Notes: a model not told the origin generated them from the sequence alone. A stretch of DNA of 46,375 bases from Ferruginibacter sp. (GCA_025352525.1 JANXTG010000054.1:1-46375); one strand, 5' to 3'. Positions 25,507 through 34,980 are shown, numbered from the stretch's first letter. Program-made: numbers and translations.

Positions 25507-28416
25507 ATGATACAGCGCATAATTTTAGCCTTCATTACTTTATTTTTAGCTAATGGTTTATTTGCACAAAATAAAAATATTGCTGCACAGCGTTGGGCCG
25601 ATAGCGTGTATAAAAAACTCTCCAAAGATGAGCGCATTGCACAACTAATGGTAGTGCGTCTTTCCACCATAGACAGTAAGACAAAGACGGTTACTTTTTT
25701 TGATGATGATGTGGAGATTTTGATAAAGAAATACAATATCGGCGGCATCTGTGTATTTCAGGGGAGCCCAGTAAAACAGGCTGATATTATTAACAGATTG
25801 CAGGGTATAGCAAAAACCCCTATCCTGATGTGTATAGATGCAGAGTGGGGTGTAGGCATGCGCCTTATAGATAGTGTGCTTCCATTACCCAGGCAAATGA
25901 TGCTGGGTGCTATGAAAGATGAAACCATTGTTTATCGATACGGACAATTGGTTGCGGAACAATGCAAACGCATTGGCCTGCAGGTAAATTATGCACCCGT
26001 TGTTGATATTAATAACAACCCCAATAACCCGGTAATAAATGACCGCAGTTTTGGCGAAGACAAATATAAAGTTGCGGCCTTTGGTGTGCAGTATATGAAA
26101 GGAATGCAGGATGCTGGTGTGATGGCTTGTGCAAAACATTTTCCGGGGCATGGCGATGTGGCAACAGATTCGCATTTTGATTTGCCGGTTATAAATAAAA
26201 CCATGGCGCAGCTGGATTCGCTGGAGCTTTATCCGTTTAGAAAAATGTTTGAAGCGGGAGTAGGCAGTGTGATGCTGGCGCATTTATATATTCCTGCCAT
26301 TGATACAACTGCCAACAGGGCAACCTCCTTATCTCCCCAAAATATTAACGGGTTATTGCGCACCAAATTAAATTATCAGGGTTTAACTTTTACAGATGCA
26401 CTGGAAATGCAGGGCGTAAAAAAGTTTTATCCTGATGGGGCTGCAAGTGTACAATCATTAATAGCGGGTAATGATATGCTTTGTTTGCCGGGAGATGTGC
26501 CTGGTGCTATTAAAAAAACCAAAGAGGCAATAAAGAAAAAATTACTGAGCTGGGCTGATATTGAAATGCATTGTAAAAAAGTTTTGGCCGTAAAATATGC
26601 GTATGGGCTCAATAACTTACAACCCATAAATACCGCAAATTTAACTGCGGATCTAAATGCGGGTGTTCCTGCAATGCGGAGAATGATAGCAGAAAATGCC
26701 ATTACCCTTGTTGCAAAAAAAGATGCTTCATTTTTTCCTTTGAGGGATACAAAAAAAGCTGATGTGGCTTTTGTAGGCTTTGGTATAACATCGGAGAATG
26801 AACTGGCTAAAAGAATGAAAAAAGATTTTAATGCTGCCATTTTTTATGGTGGTGACAGCGACCTTTTAGGTAAACTAAAATCATACAAAAAAATAGTTAT
26901 TGGTATTCACAATGTTGGTAGGTATGCAGCCAGTAATTTTGGTTTTACAAAAAGTAATCTTGATCTGCTAAATACCCTTCAACAAAATGAAAACAGCATT
27001 TCATTTTTGTTTGGTAATGCGTATGCGTTGAAGTATATGTGCAATGTTGCCAATATGGTTGTTTGTTACGAAGATGATGACATCGTGCAGGGCACGGCAG
27101 CAGATTTTTTGCAGGGCAAACTTTTTTACAAAGGCACTTTACCTGTAACTGTATGCGAAAATTTAAAATACGGCTTTGGTTTAGAAACTGCAGCCACAAT
27201 GCCTGTGTTTGAAAAACTTGCTGCTGATAAAGTAAACCTGACTGTCCTATACAAAATAGATTCTATAGCAACGGATGGTATCAACAAATTGGGTATGCCT
27301 GGTTGCGTAGTGTTGGCTTTAAAAGATGGAAAAATTGCTTATGAAAAAGCTTTTGGCAATTTTACTTATGATAAAAAAACGCCGGTAACAATAAATACTG
27401 TTTATGACCTTGCATCTGTAACAAAAATATGTGCCACTACATTAAGCATTATGAAGCTGTATGAAGAAGGGAAGCTGGACTTAAAGAAAAAGCTTGGTGA
27501 TTACCTGCCTGATACAAAAGGCAGCAACAAAAGTGATTTAATTATTGAAGATATTTTATTGCACGAGGCTGGACTTGTGGCCTACATTCCATTTTATAAA
27601 GAAACGCTGGATACAACAGGTAAACCATTATCAGCTGTTTTTACATCTGCCGCAAACGATTCATTCAGCATTGCTGTAACAGAAAATCTTTACATGAAAA
27701 ACGCATGGAAGGATACTATTTATAAAAGGATACTTTCAAGTGCTGTTGGCCCAAAAGGTAAATACATTTATAGCGATAATGATTATATTTTTCTAGGCAA
27801 AGTTGTGGAGCAGTTAACGGGTATGCCCATGGATAAATATGTGCTGCAAAACTTTTATGAACCTATGCAACTACAAAGCACCGGTTACGACCCCTTGCTA
27901 CGTAACAGGAAAGAAGATATTGCCCCAACGGAAAATGAAAAGATATTTAGAACACAATTGATACAGGGAACAGTACATGACCCTGGTGCGGCAATGATGG
28001 GGGGAGTTGCGGGGCATGCGGGTTTGTTCAGCAACGCTTCTGACCTTGCTGCAATTATGCAGATGCTGTTGAATGGCGGTAGTTTTAAAGGCAAGCAATA
28101 TTTTAAAAAGCAGACTGTCGATTTATTTACTGCGTATCACAGCAACAGCAGCAGGCGTGGTTTTGGTTTTGATAAACCTGAAAAAGATAATGCTACCAGA
28201 AAAGAACCTTACCCTAGCCTACATTCATCTCCGCTTACATTCGGACATACAGGCTTTACCGGAACCTCGGCATGGGCTGATCCTGCAACGGGAATGGTTT
28301 TTATTTACCTTAGCAACCGAGTATATCCCGATGGGAATAATACTATGCTTAAGTTAAATGTGAGAAGCAAAATAATGGATGTTTTGTATGAGGCTATTAA
28401 GCCGGTTAGCAATTAA
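25507..28416 (+). CDS. Glycoside hydrolase family 3 (NagZ-type) fused to a serine beta-lactamase-like domain
   Basis: 969 residues with a signal peptide ending near residue 20 (ANGLFAQ). Residues about 30-370 are GH3: the NagZ-type motif KHFPGHGDVATDSH near 209 gives the catalytic His-Asp pair, and FTDALEMQGVKKF near 296 gives the nucleophile Asp. A GH3 C-terminal-like region spans about 395-560. From about 590 to the end is a class C beta-lactamase/esterase-like domain: SxxK in ASVTKICAT near 636, Y-x-N in YSDNDYIFLG near 757, and HTG in FGHTGFTGTS near 914. NagZ cleaves N-acetylglucosamine from muropeptides; the second domain may be a D,D-peptidase, esterase or amidase. The export signal places this in the periplasm or on the surface, unlike cytoplasmic NagZ. 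This fusion occurs widely in Bacteroidota. Confidence 0.92.
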   Translation: MIQRIILAFITLFLANGLFAQNKNIAAQRWADSVYKKLSKDERIAQLMVVRLSTIDSKTKTVTFFDDDVEILIKKYNIGGICVFQGSPVKQADIINRLQGIAKTPILMCIDAEWGVGMRLIDSVLPLPRQMMLGAMKDETIVYRYGQLVAEQCKRIGLQVNYAPVVDINNNPNNPVINDRSFGEDKYKVAAFGVQYMKGMQDAGVMACAKHFPGHGDVATDSHFDLPVINKTMAQLDSLELYPFRKMFEAGVGSVMLAHLYIPAIDTTANRATSLSPQNINGLLRTKLNYQGLTFTDALEMQGVKKFYPDGAASVQSLIAGNDMLCLPGDVPGAIKKTKEAIKKKLLSWADIEMHCKKVLAVKYAYGLNNLQPINTANLTADLNAGVPAMRRMIAENAITLVAKKDASFFPLRDTKKADVAFVGFGITSENELAKRMKKDFNAAIFYGGDSDLLGKLKSYKKIVIGIHNVGRYAASNFGFTKSNLDLLNTLQQNENSISFLFGNAYALKYMCNVANMVVCYEDDDIVQGTAADFLQGKLFYKGTLPVTVCENLKYGFGLETAATMPVFEKLAADKVNLTVLYKIDSIATDGINKLGMPGCVVLALKDGKIAYEKAFGNFTYDKKTPVTINTVYDLASVTKICATTLSIMKLYEEGKLDLKKKLGDYLPDTKGSNKSDLIIEDILLHEAGLVAYIPFYKETLDTTGKPLSAVFTSAANDSFSIAVTENLYMKNAWKDTIYKRILSSAVGPKGKYIYSDNDYIFLGKVVEQLTGMPMDKYVLQNFYEPMQLQSTGYDPLLRNRKEDIAPTENEKIFRTQLIQGTVHDPGAAMMGGVAGHAGLFSNASDLAAIMQMLLNGGSFKGKQYFKKQTVDLFTAYHSNSSRRGFGFDKPEKDNATRKEPYPSLHSSPLTFGHTGFTGTSAWADPATGMVFIYLSNRVYPDGNNTMLKLNVRSKIMDVLYEAIKPVSN

Positions 28417-28742
28417 CAAAGGAACTATTTGTAAAGTCCTTTTGTATATTTCATTCACATTTTCGCAAACTAACCTTGATAAAATTCCTTTTGTAGTGAG
28501 AATTGTTTCTGTTTAATTTAGCATTTTACCTTTTTAGGGATCATAACATTTCGGCGGGTTGGGTTGTGTATTTTAAAGTATAATTAATAAATTAATAAGC
28601 ACAACCAAAGCCTCAGATTCTATTATAATTATAAATCCATTGTTAATACAATAACGGGTTAAAATGCAAAAAATTTATTAAACAGATTGAGCTAATATTA
28701 CAAATAAACAGTACAATAAGCCTCCACAAGCCTTTCTAAATA
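28417..28742. other. Intergenic stretch before queA, no gene
   Basis: AT-rich, with stops in all frames. The sequence TACCTTTTT near 28525 resembles a -7 element but lacks the final G, and no terminator hairpin for the upstream gene is visible. Confidence 0.4.
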
Positions 28743-29966
28743 ATGAACCCAAGATCTATATCTGTTAACGACTATGATTATCTGTTGCCCGATGATCGCA
28801 TTGCGTTGCATCCGCTTGCAGAAAGAGACGCATCTAAATTACTCGTTTATAAAAACGGTGTTATTGAAGAAACGAAGTTTTCAGCAATTGATAATTTTTT
28901 ACCTGCTAACAGTCTACTGGTTTTTAACAACAGTAAAGTTATAAATGCACGCATAAAATTTACCAAAAATACCGGTGCTGTTATTGAAATATTTTGTCTG
29001 GAACCCCATGGTAACATAGTTGATTACAGCAGCATTATGGCTGCTACAAACAAAGTGCAATGGAAATGCCTTGTAGGTGGCGCAGCAAAATGGAAAGATG
29101 AAATACTGCAAAAAGAAATTAAAATATCAGGTGAAAAAATAATATTGTACGCAAAGAAAATTGCTAAAATAACTGAAGCTTTTATTGTTGAGTTATTTTG
29201 GGAGCCAACAGGTTTTTGCTTTGCTGAAATTATTGAAGCTGCAGGTAAAGTTCCTTTGCCGCCTTATATAAAAAGAAATACTGATGCCGATGACAGCAGC
29301 CGTTATCAAACTATTTTTGCTGCGCATGATGGATCTGTTGCCGCACCAACGGCAGGACTACATTTTTCAGCAGATATTTTTAAAAAACTTGCCGACAAGA
29401 ATATTGAAAATGCATTTGTAACGCTGCATGTTGGCGCAGGTACTTTTAAACCTGTTAAGGCTGAAACTATGCAGGAGCATGAAATGCATGCCGAATACAT
29501 TGATGTAGATATTGATACAATTGAAAAACTTAAAAACAATATTGGCAACATCACAGCTGTGGGAACCACATCGCTGAGAACATTGGAATCTCTATACTGG
29601 ATGGGTGTAAAAGTTCACCATCATCCATCATTACCCAATCCTGAAATATTGCAATGGGATGTATACGATAATGAAATGGCAACAGTTAATTTTTCAGCTT
29701 TGGAAGCTTTAAATTTCTTGTCAGATTGGATGAATTTGCACAATAAAAAAACGCTCTTTACCCGTACACAGATTTTAATAGTACCGGGCTATAAATTTCG
29801 CCTGGTGAATATGCTGGTTACGAATTTTCACCAGCCACGCTCTACTTTGTTGTTATTGGTTGCCGCAGCAATAGGTAATGACTGGAATAAAATGTATGAT
29901 CATGCCTTAAAAAATGATTTTAGGTTTTTGAGTTATGGGGATGGGAATTTGTTGTTTTTAAAGTAA
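28743..29966 (+). CDS. queA: S-adenosylmethionine:tRNA ribosyltransferase-isomerase
   Basis: 407 residues, slightly longer than the enterobacterial enzyme. Family motifs are present in order: YLLPDDRIALHPLAERDASK at the start, LPPYIKRNTDADDSSRYQ near 178, GSVAAPTAGLHFS near 200, THVGAGTFKPV-type strand LHVGAGTFKPVKAE near 228, HEMHAEYIDVD near 243, and GYKFRLVNMLVTNFHQPRSTLLLLVAA near 353. QueA transfers and rearranges the ribosyl part of SAM onto preQ1-modified tRNA, giving epoxyqueuosine, a queuosine step. It is cytoplasmic and stands alone, ending in a convergent region with a hairpin. Confidence 0.96.
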   Translation: MNPRSISVNDYDYLLPDDRIALHPLAERDASKLLVYKNGVIEETKFSAIDNFLPANSLLVFNNSKVINARIKFTKNTGAVIEIFCLEPHGNIVDYSSIMAATNKVQWKCLVGGAAKWKDEILQKEIKISGEKIILYAKKIAKITEAFIVELFWEPTGFCFAEIIEAAGKVPLPPYIKRNTDADDSSRYQTIFAAHDGSVAAPTAGLHFSADIFKKLADKNIENAFVTLHVGAGTFKPVKAETMQEHEMHAEYIDVDIDTIEKLKNNIGNITAVGTTSLRTLESLYWMGVKVHHHPSLPNPEILQWDVYDNEMATVNFSALEALNFLSDWMNLHNKKTLFTRTQILIVPGYKFRLVNMLVTNFHQPRSTLLLLVAAAIGNDWNKMYDHALKNDFRFLSYGDGNLLFLK

Positions 29967-30049
29967 CAGAAATGAAGCGTAAATATTAGCTAAATATTGT
30001 CTGTAAATGTTCATTAATATTTAACAGCCCAACATAGCCCCGATGGGCG

Positions 30050-30107
30050 GTAGTAGCTGCCGCATTATAAAACTAAAAGTATAATAATAGTATTGCGGCA
30101 CTACTAC
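30050..30107. terminator. Large intergenic hairpin between convergent genes
   Basis: 30050-30064 (GTAGTAGCTGCCGCA) pairs with 30094-30107 (TGCGGCACTACTAC) with one bulged base; the loop is AT-rich. A small GCCC-cgat-GGGC hairpin lies just before it at 30037-30048. It has no T-run, so it is either a bidirectional transcription barrier between queA and the L,D-transpeptidase gene or a repeated intergenic element. Confidence 0.5.
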
Positions 30108-30183
30108 AGACAGCGGGTAACAAATGCTGGTTGATTTTGCAATGCAGATGCTTCCCTGCATTCCATTAAAAAAGAATTTTATT

Positions 30184-30759
30184 CTATGGTTGTATTGTAA
30201 CCGGCGTACCCACCGGGATGTAGCTGTACAAATCTTTCATTTCAGTGTATTTTACTGATACGCAGCCGTCAGTCCAGTTGTAAAAATTATCAACGGTCCA
30301 TTCCTCTTCGGGCCTTGTTGCGTGTATGGCAATACCATCACCTATGCGGGCATTTGCCGGCAACATACCTTTTGCTTTTCGGTCATTAAACCTGCGGTAG
30401 CTTTCTTCGTTGGGGTAATTAAGTAAAAGTTCAGGCCCCCATTTATTGTGAATTTTCTTTACTACTATTTTAAAGGAACCTGTTGGTGTTTTTCTGTCTC
30501 CTTCCCGCATTTTATCGCTCAAATCTCTACTGCCAAATACAATAGGGTAAGTTGCATACCAACCCTCGTTATCAAATACTTTTAGTTCATAATTCTTTTT
30601 AGAAATAATAATATAATAGGGATTAGAAGTAAGAATGCGGAATGCTGTTTTTGTGGTTTTCTTGGTTTCAGATCTAAATGTTCCACCTGTTGGTGAGAAG
30701 GATAAAAGACCGCCAACAAAAAATATTGCAACTATGCAACGGATAAAATAAAGTTTCAT
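30184..30759 (-). CDS. L,D-transpeptidase (YkuD-type) family protein
   Basis: 191 residues with an N-terminal hydrophobic segment (CIVAIFFVGGLLSF) acting as signal or anchor. The YkuD fold is recognisable: YYIIISKKNYELKVFDNEGW (strand and sugar-stacking positions), GDRKTPTGSFKIV, and the catalytic region IAIHATRPEEEWTVDNFYNW then TDGCVSVKYTEM, where His and the nucleophile Cys are in the usual H-x(n)-G-C-V/I arrangement. These enzymes form 3-3 cross-links or attach proteins to peptidoglycan in the periplasm; some are carboxypeptidases. The gene is single and convergent with queA. Confidence 0.9.
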   Translation of the reverse strand: MKLYFIRCIVAIFFVGGLLSFSPTGGTFRSETKKTTKTAFRILTSNPYYIIISKKNYELKVFDNEGWYATYPIVFGSRDLSDKMREGDRKTPTGSFKIVVKKIHNKWGPELLLNYPNEESYRRFNDRKAKGMLPANARIGDGIAIHATRPEEEWTVDNFYNWTDGCVSVKYTEMKDLYSYIPVGTPVTIQP

Positions 30760-30869
30760 TTTTCTACCTACAATTAAAAGTTTTAGAACACCTGATTCTG
30801 TTAAATAAATTTAAGAGAATGTAGATTACTAATTTGTTATAAAATTGTAAATAGTATAAACTTTGTGAT

Positions 30870-30913
30870 AAAAAAAGCCTTTTACTTTCTTTTGCAAGAA
30901 TGTAAAAGGCTTT
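30870..30913 (-). terminator. Rho-independent terminator of the sigma-factor operon
   Basis: A perfect 12-bp stem, AAAGCCTTTTAC at 30874-30885 with GTAAAAGGCTTT at 30902-30913, loop of 16 nt. On the minus strand it is followed by a T-run (30876-30870). It lies 20 bp after the stop at 30934. Confidence 0.88.
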
Positions 30914-30933
30914 AAACCAGAACAATAAAAAGA

Positions 30934-31818
30934 TTACCATTTGCTAAATCTTAAACCAATATTAAAAGGCTTAATATCCAGGCTTCTTTCAAATATCGAT
31001 TTAGGGCTGTATGAGCCGTATAAACTTACGGGGCCTAATCCTATATCTCCTATATAACTTATTTTAAATCTTTCTAAATCATACTCACCCTTATTTCTTT
31101 TTTTGCCCCTTTCGTTGCTTATTTGTTTGTTGCGCTGGCTGTATAAATAACCTGCACTAATACCGAAGCTGGCGCTGAAGTTGCCTTTGCCCGTTTTTTT
31201 TGTTGTACTAAAATTCAGCATTAAAGGCACGGTTAAATAATCTGCAGCAAGTTTATTTTTTGAAAAACTGATGGAATCTCTAAATACAAAAGGTGCATTT
31301 GTTTGCTGACCTGCACTGTAAGGGAGGATACCGTTTTCTTTAAAGCTAATGGGAGACCTGAAACTATAGTTATTTAGTTCCATTCCTAACCCATAAATAA
31401 GGCTGACATTATTTTTTACCAAAGCATATTTCTGCATAAAAAGCCAGATGTTTATGTTGATACTTTTTCCGGCTTTCAATTTTAAATCTGATGCATTAAA
31501 AGCAGGCGCACCCGGTTTATTTACAACATAGCCACCTGCAGTTGAATAATTGGTTTTATCATTAAAGTTGGCAAAGCCAATATCAAAAATTAAATAGTTT
31601 GTGCTTACTTTAGGATTGGTCTTTTTGATATTAGTTGCAATTATAATTGTAGTATCGCCCTTTGCTTTTTTATTTTTTTTAATGATTAAAATGCTGCCAA
31701 TCCTGATTGTATCATTGTAAGCAGGGTTGTAAGTAGTATCTTTTTTTGTAGGTTTTGTTTGTGCATTCGATGCTAAAACTATTGCACATAGAAAAGCCAG
31801 AAGGTAAATCTTTTTCAT
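30934..31818 (-). CDS. Outer-membrane beta-barrel protein, target-like gene of the ECF operon
   Basis: 294 residues with a signal peptide (MKKIYLLAFLCAIVLASNAQ, cut after AQ). After a Lys/Thr-rich linker with IRIGSILIIKKNKK, the rest has short alternating strands ending in an aromatic (VSTNYLIFDIGFANF, VSLIYGLGMELNNYSF, YLTVPLMLNFST, FSASFGISAGYLYSQ) and the final strand FNIGLRFSKW, typical of small outer-membrane barrels of the OMP_b-brl (PorT-like) type. Ligand or function is unknown. It is the last gene of an operon with an anti-sigma-like protein and an ECF sigma factor, so it may be involved in or controlled by the envelope response. Confidence 0.75.
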   Translation of the reverse strand: MKKIYLLAFLCAIVLASNAQTKPTKKDTTYNPAYNDTIRIGSILIIKKNKKAKGDTTIIIATNIKKTNPKVSTNYLIFDIGFANFNDKTNYSTAGGYVVNKPGAPAFNASDLKLKAGKSININIWLFMQKYALVKNNVSLIYGLGMELNNYSFRSPISFKENGILPYSAGQQTNAPFVFRDSISFSKNKLAADYLTVPLMLNFSTTKKTGKGNFSASFGISAGYLYSQRNKQISNERGKKRNKGEYDLERFKISYIGDIGLGPVSLYGSYSPKSIFERSLDIKPFNIGLRFSKW

Positions 31819-31850
31819 GTTGAGTAAATTTTAAAGTTATAATTGTAGGG

Positions 31851-32936
31851 TTAATCGGCTCCAATTTGAAAGCCTGCTATTCTTATTGGGTTGGCTGATT
31901 TTATTTTTGCAGTACGTTCTATCATTCTTTTTAATTGCTTAAATACCGTACCCACTTTTGAGCGTTTTACATCTTCTTCATCCAAGTACAATATTTTGTT
32001 GTTGTTTGTTTTGGTATCAGTTAATGAAACTGTTTGCGCATAGGAGGTTTGAAGCGGAACGATGTTTTCGTTTGTAAGTGCCATCTGCAATTTTTCCAGT
32101 TTAATTGTGGAAGCAATTTGCGGCTGGTTAATATTTTGTGCAGTTATATTATCTGCAGGTGAAATTAATTTTTTAACCTCCTGAGTAGACGCCAATGCTT
32201 TTTCATCTACAACTAAAGTCTTTTCTATAAATTCTTTTTCTGTTTTGTCTTGTTTGTTTGCTGCAAAGTTTTGTGCAGCAATAATATTCACTGTTTTTTG
32301 CTTGCTTTCTTTTCTAGCAATTGTGGAATCGGCTTTTATAAATGATCTATTTTCCGTTTGTTTCGTATGTAAAATATCGGCTTCGTTTTGATCATCTTTA
32401 ATATTCTCCTTAATTACAACAGGATTATCAGGTAAAGTTTTTTTGTTGTAAATATTTAATCCAAAAAATAAACTGAAGCCAATAAAAATAGCTGCTGCAG
32501 CCCATCTTAGTATGCTAAAAACCACAACAAAATTCTTTTCTCTTTTAAATAATAATTCTTTTTGCGGACAAGTAACTATTTCTGTTGAAGTAAGCCTTGT
32601 AGACAACAACAAATTTTCTTCTTGTATTGCTGTAGGCTGTATTAAAATAATCTTATTTAATGTAGATAATTCTTCAGGCGAAAGTTCATTGTCCATTTTT
32701 AACAACAGTTTTTCCTGCAGGCTTCCATCAACAAAACTATTTTGATACAATAAATCTTTATCAATAAAAGTAAAATCATCTGCAGGTAAAATTGCTGATA
32801 AGATCATGTTTAGTTCACCTCTCAGATCTTTATTAGCTTTTATAAAATTCTCAACCGCAATGCGCTCTGCAGCACACAACTCATCATCTGCATAAAGCAG
32901 AAAAAAAGTTTCGTAATTGTTGCGGTTGATAAACAT
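31851..32936 (-). CDS. Single-pass membrane protein, probable anti-sigma factor
   Basis: 361 residues. The N-terminal part is cytoplasmic and acidic/helical (FFLLYADDELCAAERIAVENFI), resembling other Bacteroidota proteins found next to ECF factors, but I see no zinc H-x3-C-x2-C motif of the ZAS fold. One membrane segment lies near residues 139-160 (ILRWAAAAIFIGFSLFFGLN). The remaining about 200 residues would be periplasmic, Lys/Gln/Asn-rich and low in structure, with DEEDVKRSKVGTVFKQLKRMIERTAKIKS near the end. The position directly downstream of the sigma gene (20 bp) and the topology support an anti-sigma role, but homology is not visible to me. Confidence 0.6.
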   Translation of the reverse strand: MFINRNNYETFFLLYADDELCAAERIAVENFIKANKDLRGELNMILSAILPADDFTFIDKDLLYQNSFVDGSLQEKLLLKMDNELSPEELSTLNKIILIQPTAIQEENLLLSTRLTSTEIVTCPQKELLFKREKNFVVVFSILRWAAAAIFIGFSLFFGLNIYNKKTLPDNPVVIKENIKDDQNEADILHTKQTENRSFIKADSTIARKESKQKTVNIIAAQNFAANKQDKTEKEFIEKTLVVDEKALASTQEVKKLISPADNITAQNINQPQIASTIKLEKLQMALTNENIVPLQTSYAQTVSLTDTKTNNNKILYLDEEDVKRSKVGTVFKQLKRMIERTAKIKSANPIRIAGFQIGAD

Positions 32937-32956
32937 TTCTTTTTTCTGTTTGTGTA

Positions 32957-33442
32957 TTAAATTACGTTTTCCGGTTTTACAATGTATTCTCTAAGCAAGA
33001 GCCTTGCACGGTGCAAATAAACTTTTACCTGGCTTTCATTTAAACCTGTTATTTCGCCTATTTCAGCATAATTATAGCCTTCATAATCTTTCAACATTAC
33101 CAAGCTGCGTTGTGTTTCGCTCAGTTTACTCAAAGCCTCATGTAAAATTCTTTTTGCATTTTGTTGTTGCCCCCCACTTCCCAAAGCTGTTTCGTTGAAC
33201 TCATCTTTTAATACAATTCTTTTATTCTTGCGAATGTGGTCTATCATATTGTTGTAAGCCACAGTAAATAAAAAACTTCTGCATTTATCATTATCAACCT
33301 TCTCTCGGCTCATCCACATTTTTTCATACGCACCCTGTACCACATCTCTCGCATCTTCTTCGTTCCGAAGATTTTTAAGAATAAAACGATACACATTATC
33401 TGCGTATAATTTTACACAATCATTATATTCTTTTTCTGTCAT
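32957..33442 (-). CDS. ECF RNA polymerase sigma factor
   Basis: 161 residues, the normal ECF length. Region 2: MTEKEYNDCVKLYADNVYRF and NEEDARDVVQGAYEKMWMSR, the DxxDxxQ-like -10 recognition helix; RSFLFTVAYNNMIDHIRKNK follows. Region 4: LSETQRSLVMLKDYEGYNYAEI and GLNESQVKVYLHRARLLLRE, the helix-turn-helix for the -35. It directs RNA polymerase to a small regulon, probably including this operon. Downstream are the membrane anti-sigma-like gene and an outer-membrane protein gene. Its promoter could not be identified with confidence (an imperfect CAACTTTG is near 33475, minus strand). Confidence 0.92.
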   Translation of the reverse strand: MTEKEYNDCVKLYADNVYRFILKNLRNEEDARDVVQGAYEKMWMSREKVDNDKCRSFLFTVAYNNMIDHIRKNKRIVLKDEFNETALGSGGQQQNAKRILHEALSKLSETQRSLVMLKDYEGYNYAEIGEITGLNESQVKVYLHRARLLLREYIVKPENVI

Positions 33443-33767
33443 GCAGTGGTTAAAAGTAAGCGGTAAAGTTATTGCAAAGTTGGTCGTTTTATAGTTTAAC
33501 GGCAGCAGGCAAACAAAAGTTACAGCGCTTTAGATATATTTTAAATGAGTTAAGAAATGTTGAAAATCGATAGATGGCTGAAGGGCTGCGCTGCTTAACT
33601 GGAAATCCTTTTTGCTGCCTTTGAGCAAAAAGATTGTAAGCGGGCAGCGGACAAATGCTGAAATAAGCTTTACTACAGAAAGCCCCTAAATGTTTCCTTT
33701 TTTAGCATGTTAGTTTTGTAACTAAGCTATAAAATTGGCTATTTTTGTACTCATTAAAACATTTTAC
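33443..33767. other. Divergent regulatory region between the sigma operon and kbl
   Basis: It contains the kbl promoter (33715-33747), a perfect hairpin CTTTTTGCT/AGCAAAAAG (33608-33632, 7-nt loop, no T-run), and a segment (33639-33679) that shares the words AGCGGG, ACAAATGCTG and ACTACAGA with the intergenic region at 30103-30129. No gene is seen. Confidence 0.5.
33715..33747 (+). promoter_or_regulatory. Promoter of the kbl-lutB operon
   Basis: TTTG at 33715-33718, a 21-bp spacer, and TATTTTTG at 33740-33747 (TAnnTTTG). The ATG at 33768 leaves a leader of about 14 nt. It also argues against the in-frame TTG at 33735, which would lie upstream of the transcription start. Confidence 0.7.
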
Positions 33768-34955
33768 ATGAATAGTGCATTTGCAAGCCGTGTAGGCGTA
33801 GAAGTAAACGAAATAAAGGATGCAGGGTTATTTAAAACCGAGCGTATAATTACAAGTGAGCAGGGCGCAGAAATAACCGTGAACGGCAAACAGGTTTTAA
33901 ACTTTTGTGCAAATAACTACCTTGGTTTGTCTGCACACCCAAAAGTGTTGGAAGCTGCAAAACATTATATTGATGAGCGAGGTTTTGGTATGAGTAGTGT
34001 ACGTTTTATTTGCGGCACACAGGATATTCACAAAGAACTGGAGCAAAAATTATCAAGTTTTTTGGGTACAGAAGATACCATTTTATATGCCGCTGCTTTT
34101 GATGCTAACGGTGGAGTTTTTGAACCTTTATTTAATGAACAGGATGCAATAATAAGCGACTCATTAAACCATGCAAGTATAATTGATGGTGTGCGTTTGT
34201 GCAAGGCACAGCGTTACCGTTATGACCACAATAACATGGAAGATTTGGAAGCTAAACTGAAAGAATCGGCAGCGCTTAGAAGCCGTATAATTGTTACTGA
34301 TGGCTCATTTAGCATGGATGGTACGATTGCGCAGCTGGATAAAATATGTGATCTAGCTGATAAATATGATGCGATTGTAATGATTGATGAATGCCATTCA
34401 TCGGGCTTTCTTGGGAAAACAGGAAGAGGAGCACATGAACACAGAAATGTGGTAGGAAGAATTGATATTATTACAGGAACACTGGGTAAAGCACTCGGCG
34501 GTGCAAGTGGTGGTTTTACTAGTGGTAAAAAAGAAGTGATTGAAATGTTGCGCCAACGCAGCAGACCTTATTTATTTTCAAACACGCTGGCGCCAAGCAT
34601 TGTAGGTGCATCTATTGCCGTGCTGGATATGCTGAGCGAAACAACAGAACTTAGAGATAAACTGGAATACAATACCACTTATTTCAGAGAGAAAATGACG
34701 GCTGCAGGGTTTGATATCAAGCCGGGGGAACATCCTATTGTACCTATCATGTTATACGATGCAACTATTGCACAAAACTTTGCAGCAAAATTGCTGGATG
34801 AGGGAATTTATGTTATTGGTTTTTTCTTTCCGGTAGTTGCTAAAGGGCAGGCCCGAATTCGTGTACAGCTTAGTGCTGCGCATGAGCAACAGCATTTAGA
34901 TAAAGCCATTGAAGCTTTTATAAAAGTGGGAAAAGAATTAGGAGTAGTGAAATAG
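33768..34955 (+). CDS. kbl: Glycine C-acetyltransferase (2-amino-3-ketobutyrate CoA ligase)
   Basis: 395 residues from ATG 33768 ([16 protein letters not shown]). A longer in-frame TTG start at 33735 overlaps the promoter and was rejected. This is a PLP fold-type I enzyme of the alpha-oxoamine synthase family: [47 protein letters not shown] with the PLP Asp-x-x-His, and the Schiff-base Lys in [13 protein letters not shown] near residue 241. Kbl is favoured over KBL-like serine palmitoyltransferase because the [17 protein letters not shown] motif and overall pattern match Kbl. It joins or splits glycine, acetyl-CoA and aminoketobutyrate in threonine breakdown. lutB follows after 25 bp. Confidence 0.9.
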   Translation: MNSAFASRVGVEVNEIKDAGLFKTERIITSEQGAEITVNGKQVLNFCANNYLGLSAHPKVLEAAKHYIDERGFGMSSVRFICGTQDIHKELEQKLSSFLGTEDTILYAAAFDANGGVFEPLFNEQDAIISDSLNHASIIDGVRLCKAQRYRYDHNNMEDLEAKLKESAALRSRIIVTDGSFSMDGTIAQLDKICDLADKYDAIVMIDECHSSGFLGKTGRGAHEHRNVVGRIDIITGTLGKALGGASGGFTSGKKEVIEMLRQRSRPYLFSNTLAPSIVGASIAVLDMLSETTELRDKLEYNTTYFREKMTAAGFDIKPGEHPIVPIMLYDATIAQNFAAKLLDEGIYVIGFFFPVVAKGQARIRVQLSAAHEQQHLDKAIEAFIKVGKELGVVK

Positions 34956-34980
34956 AATTCTTTAAGATTAAAAGAATAAC

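Noticed and set aside
33608-33632. Hairpin CTTTTTGCT/AGCAAAAAG as a terminator
   Set aside because: There is no T-run on either strand after the stem and it lies in a divergent region where no transcript should end.
33735-33767. Upstream TTG start for kbl
   Set aside because: It falls on the spacer and -7 element of the promoter, and the extra residues do not belong to the family.
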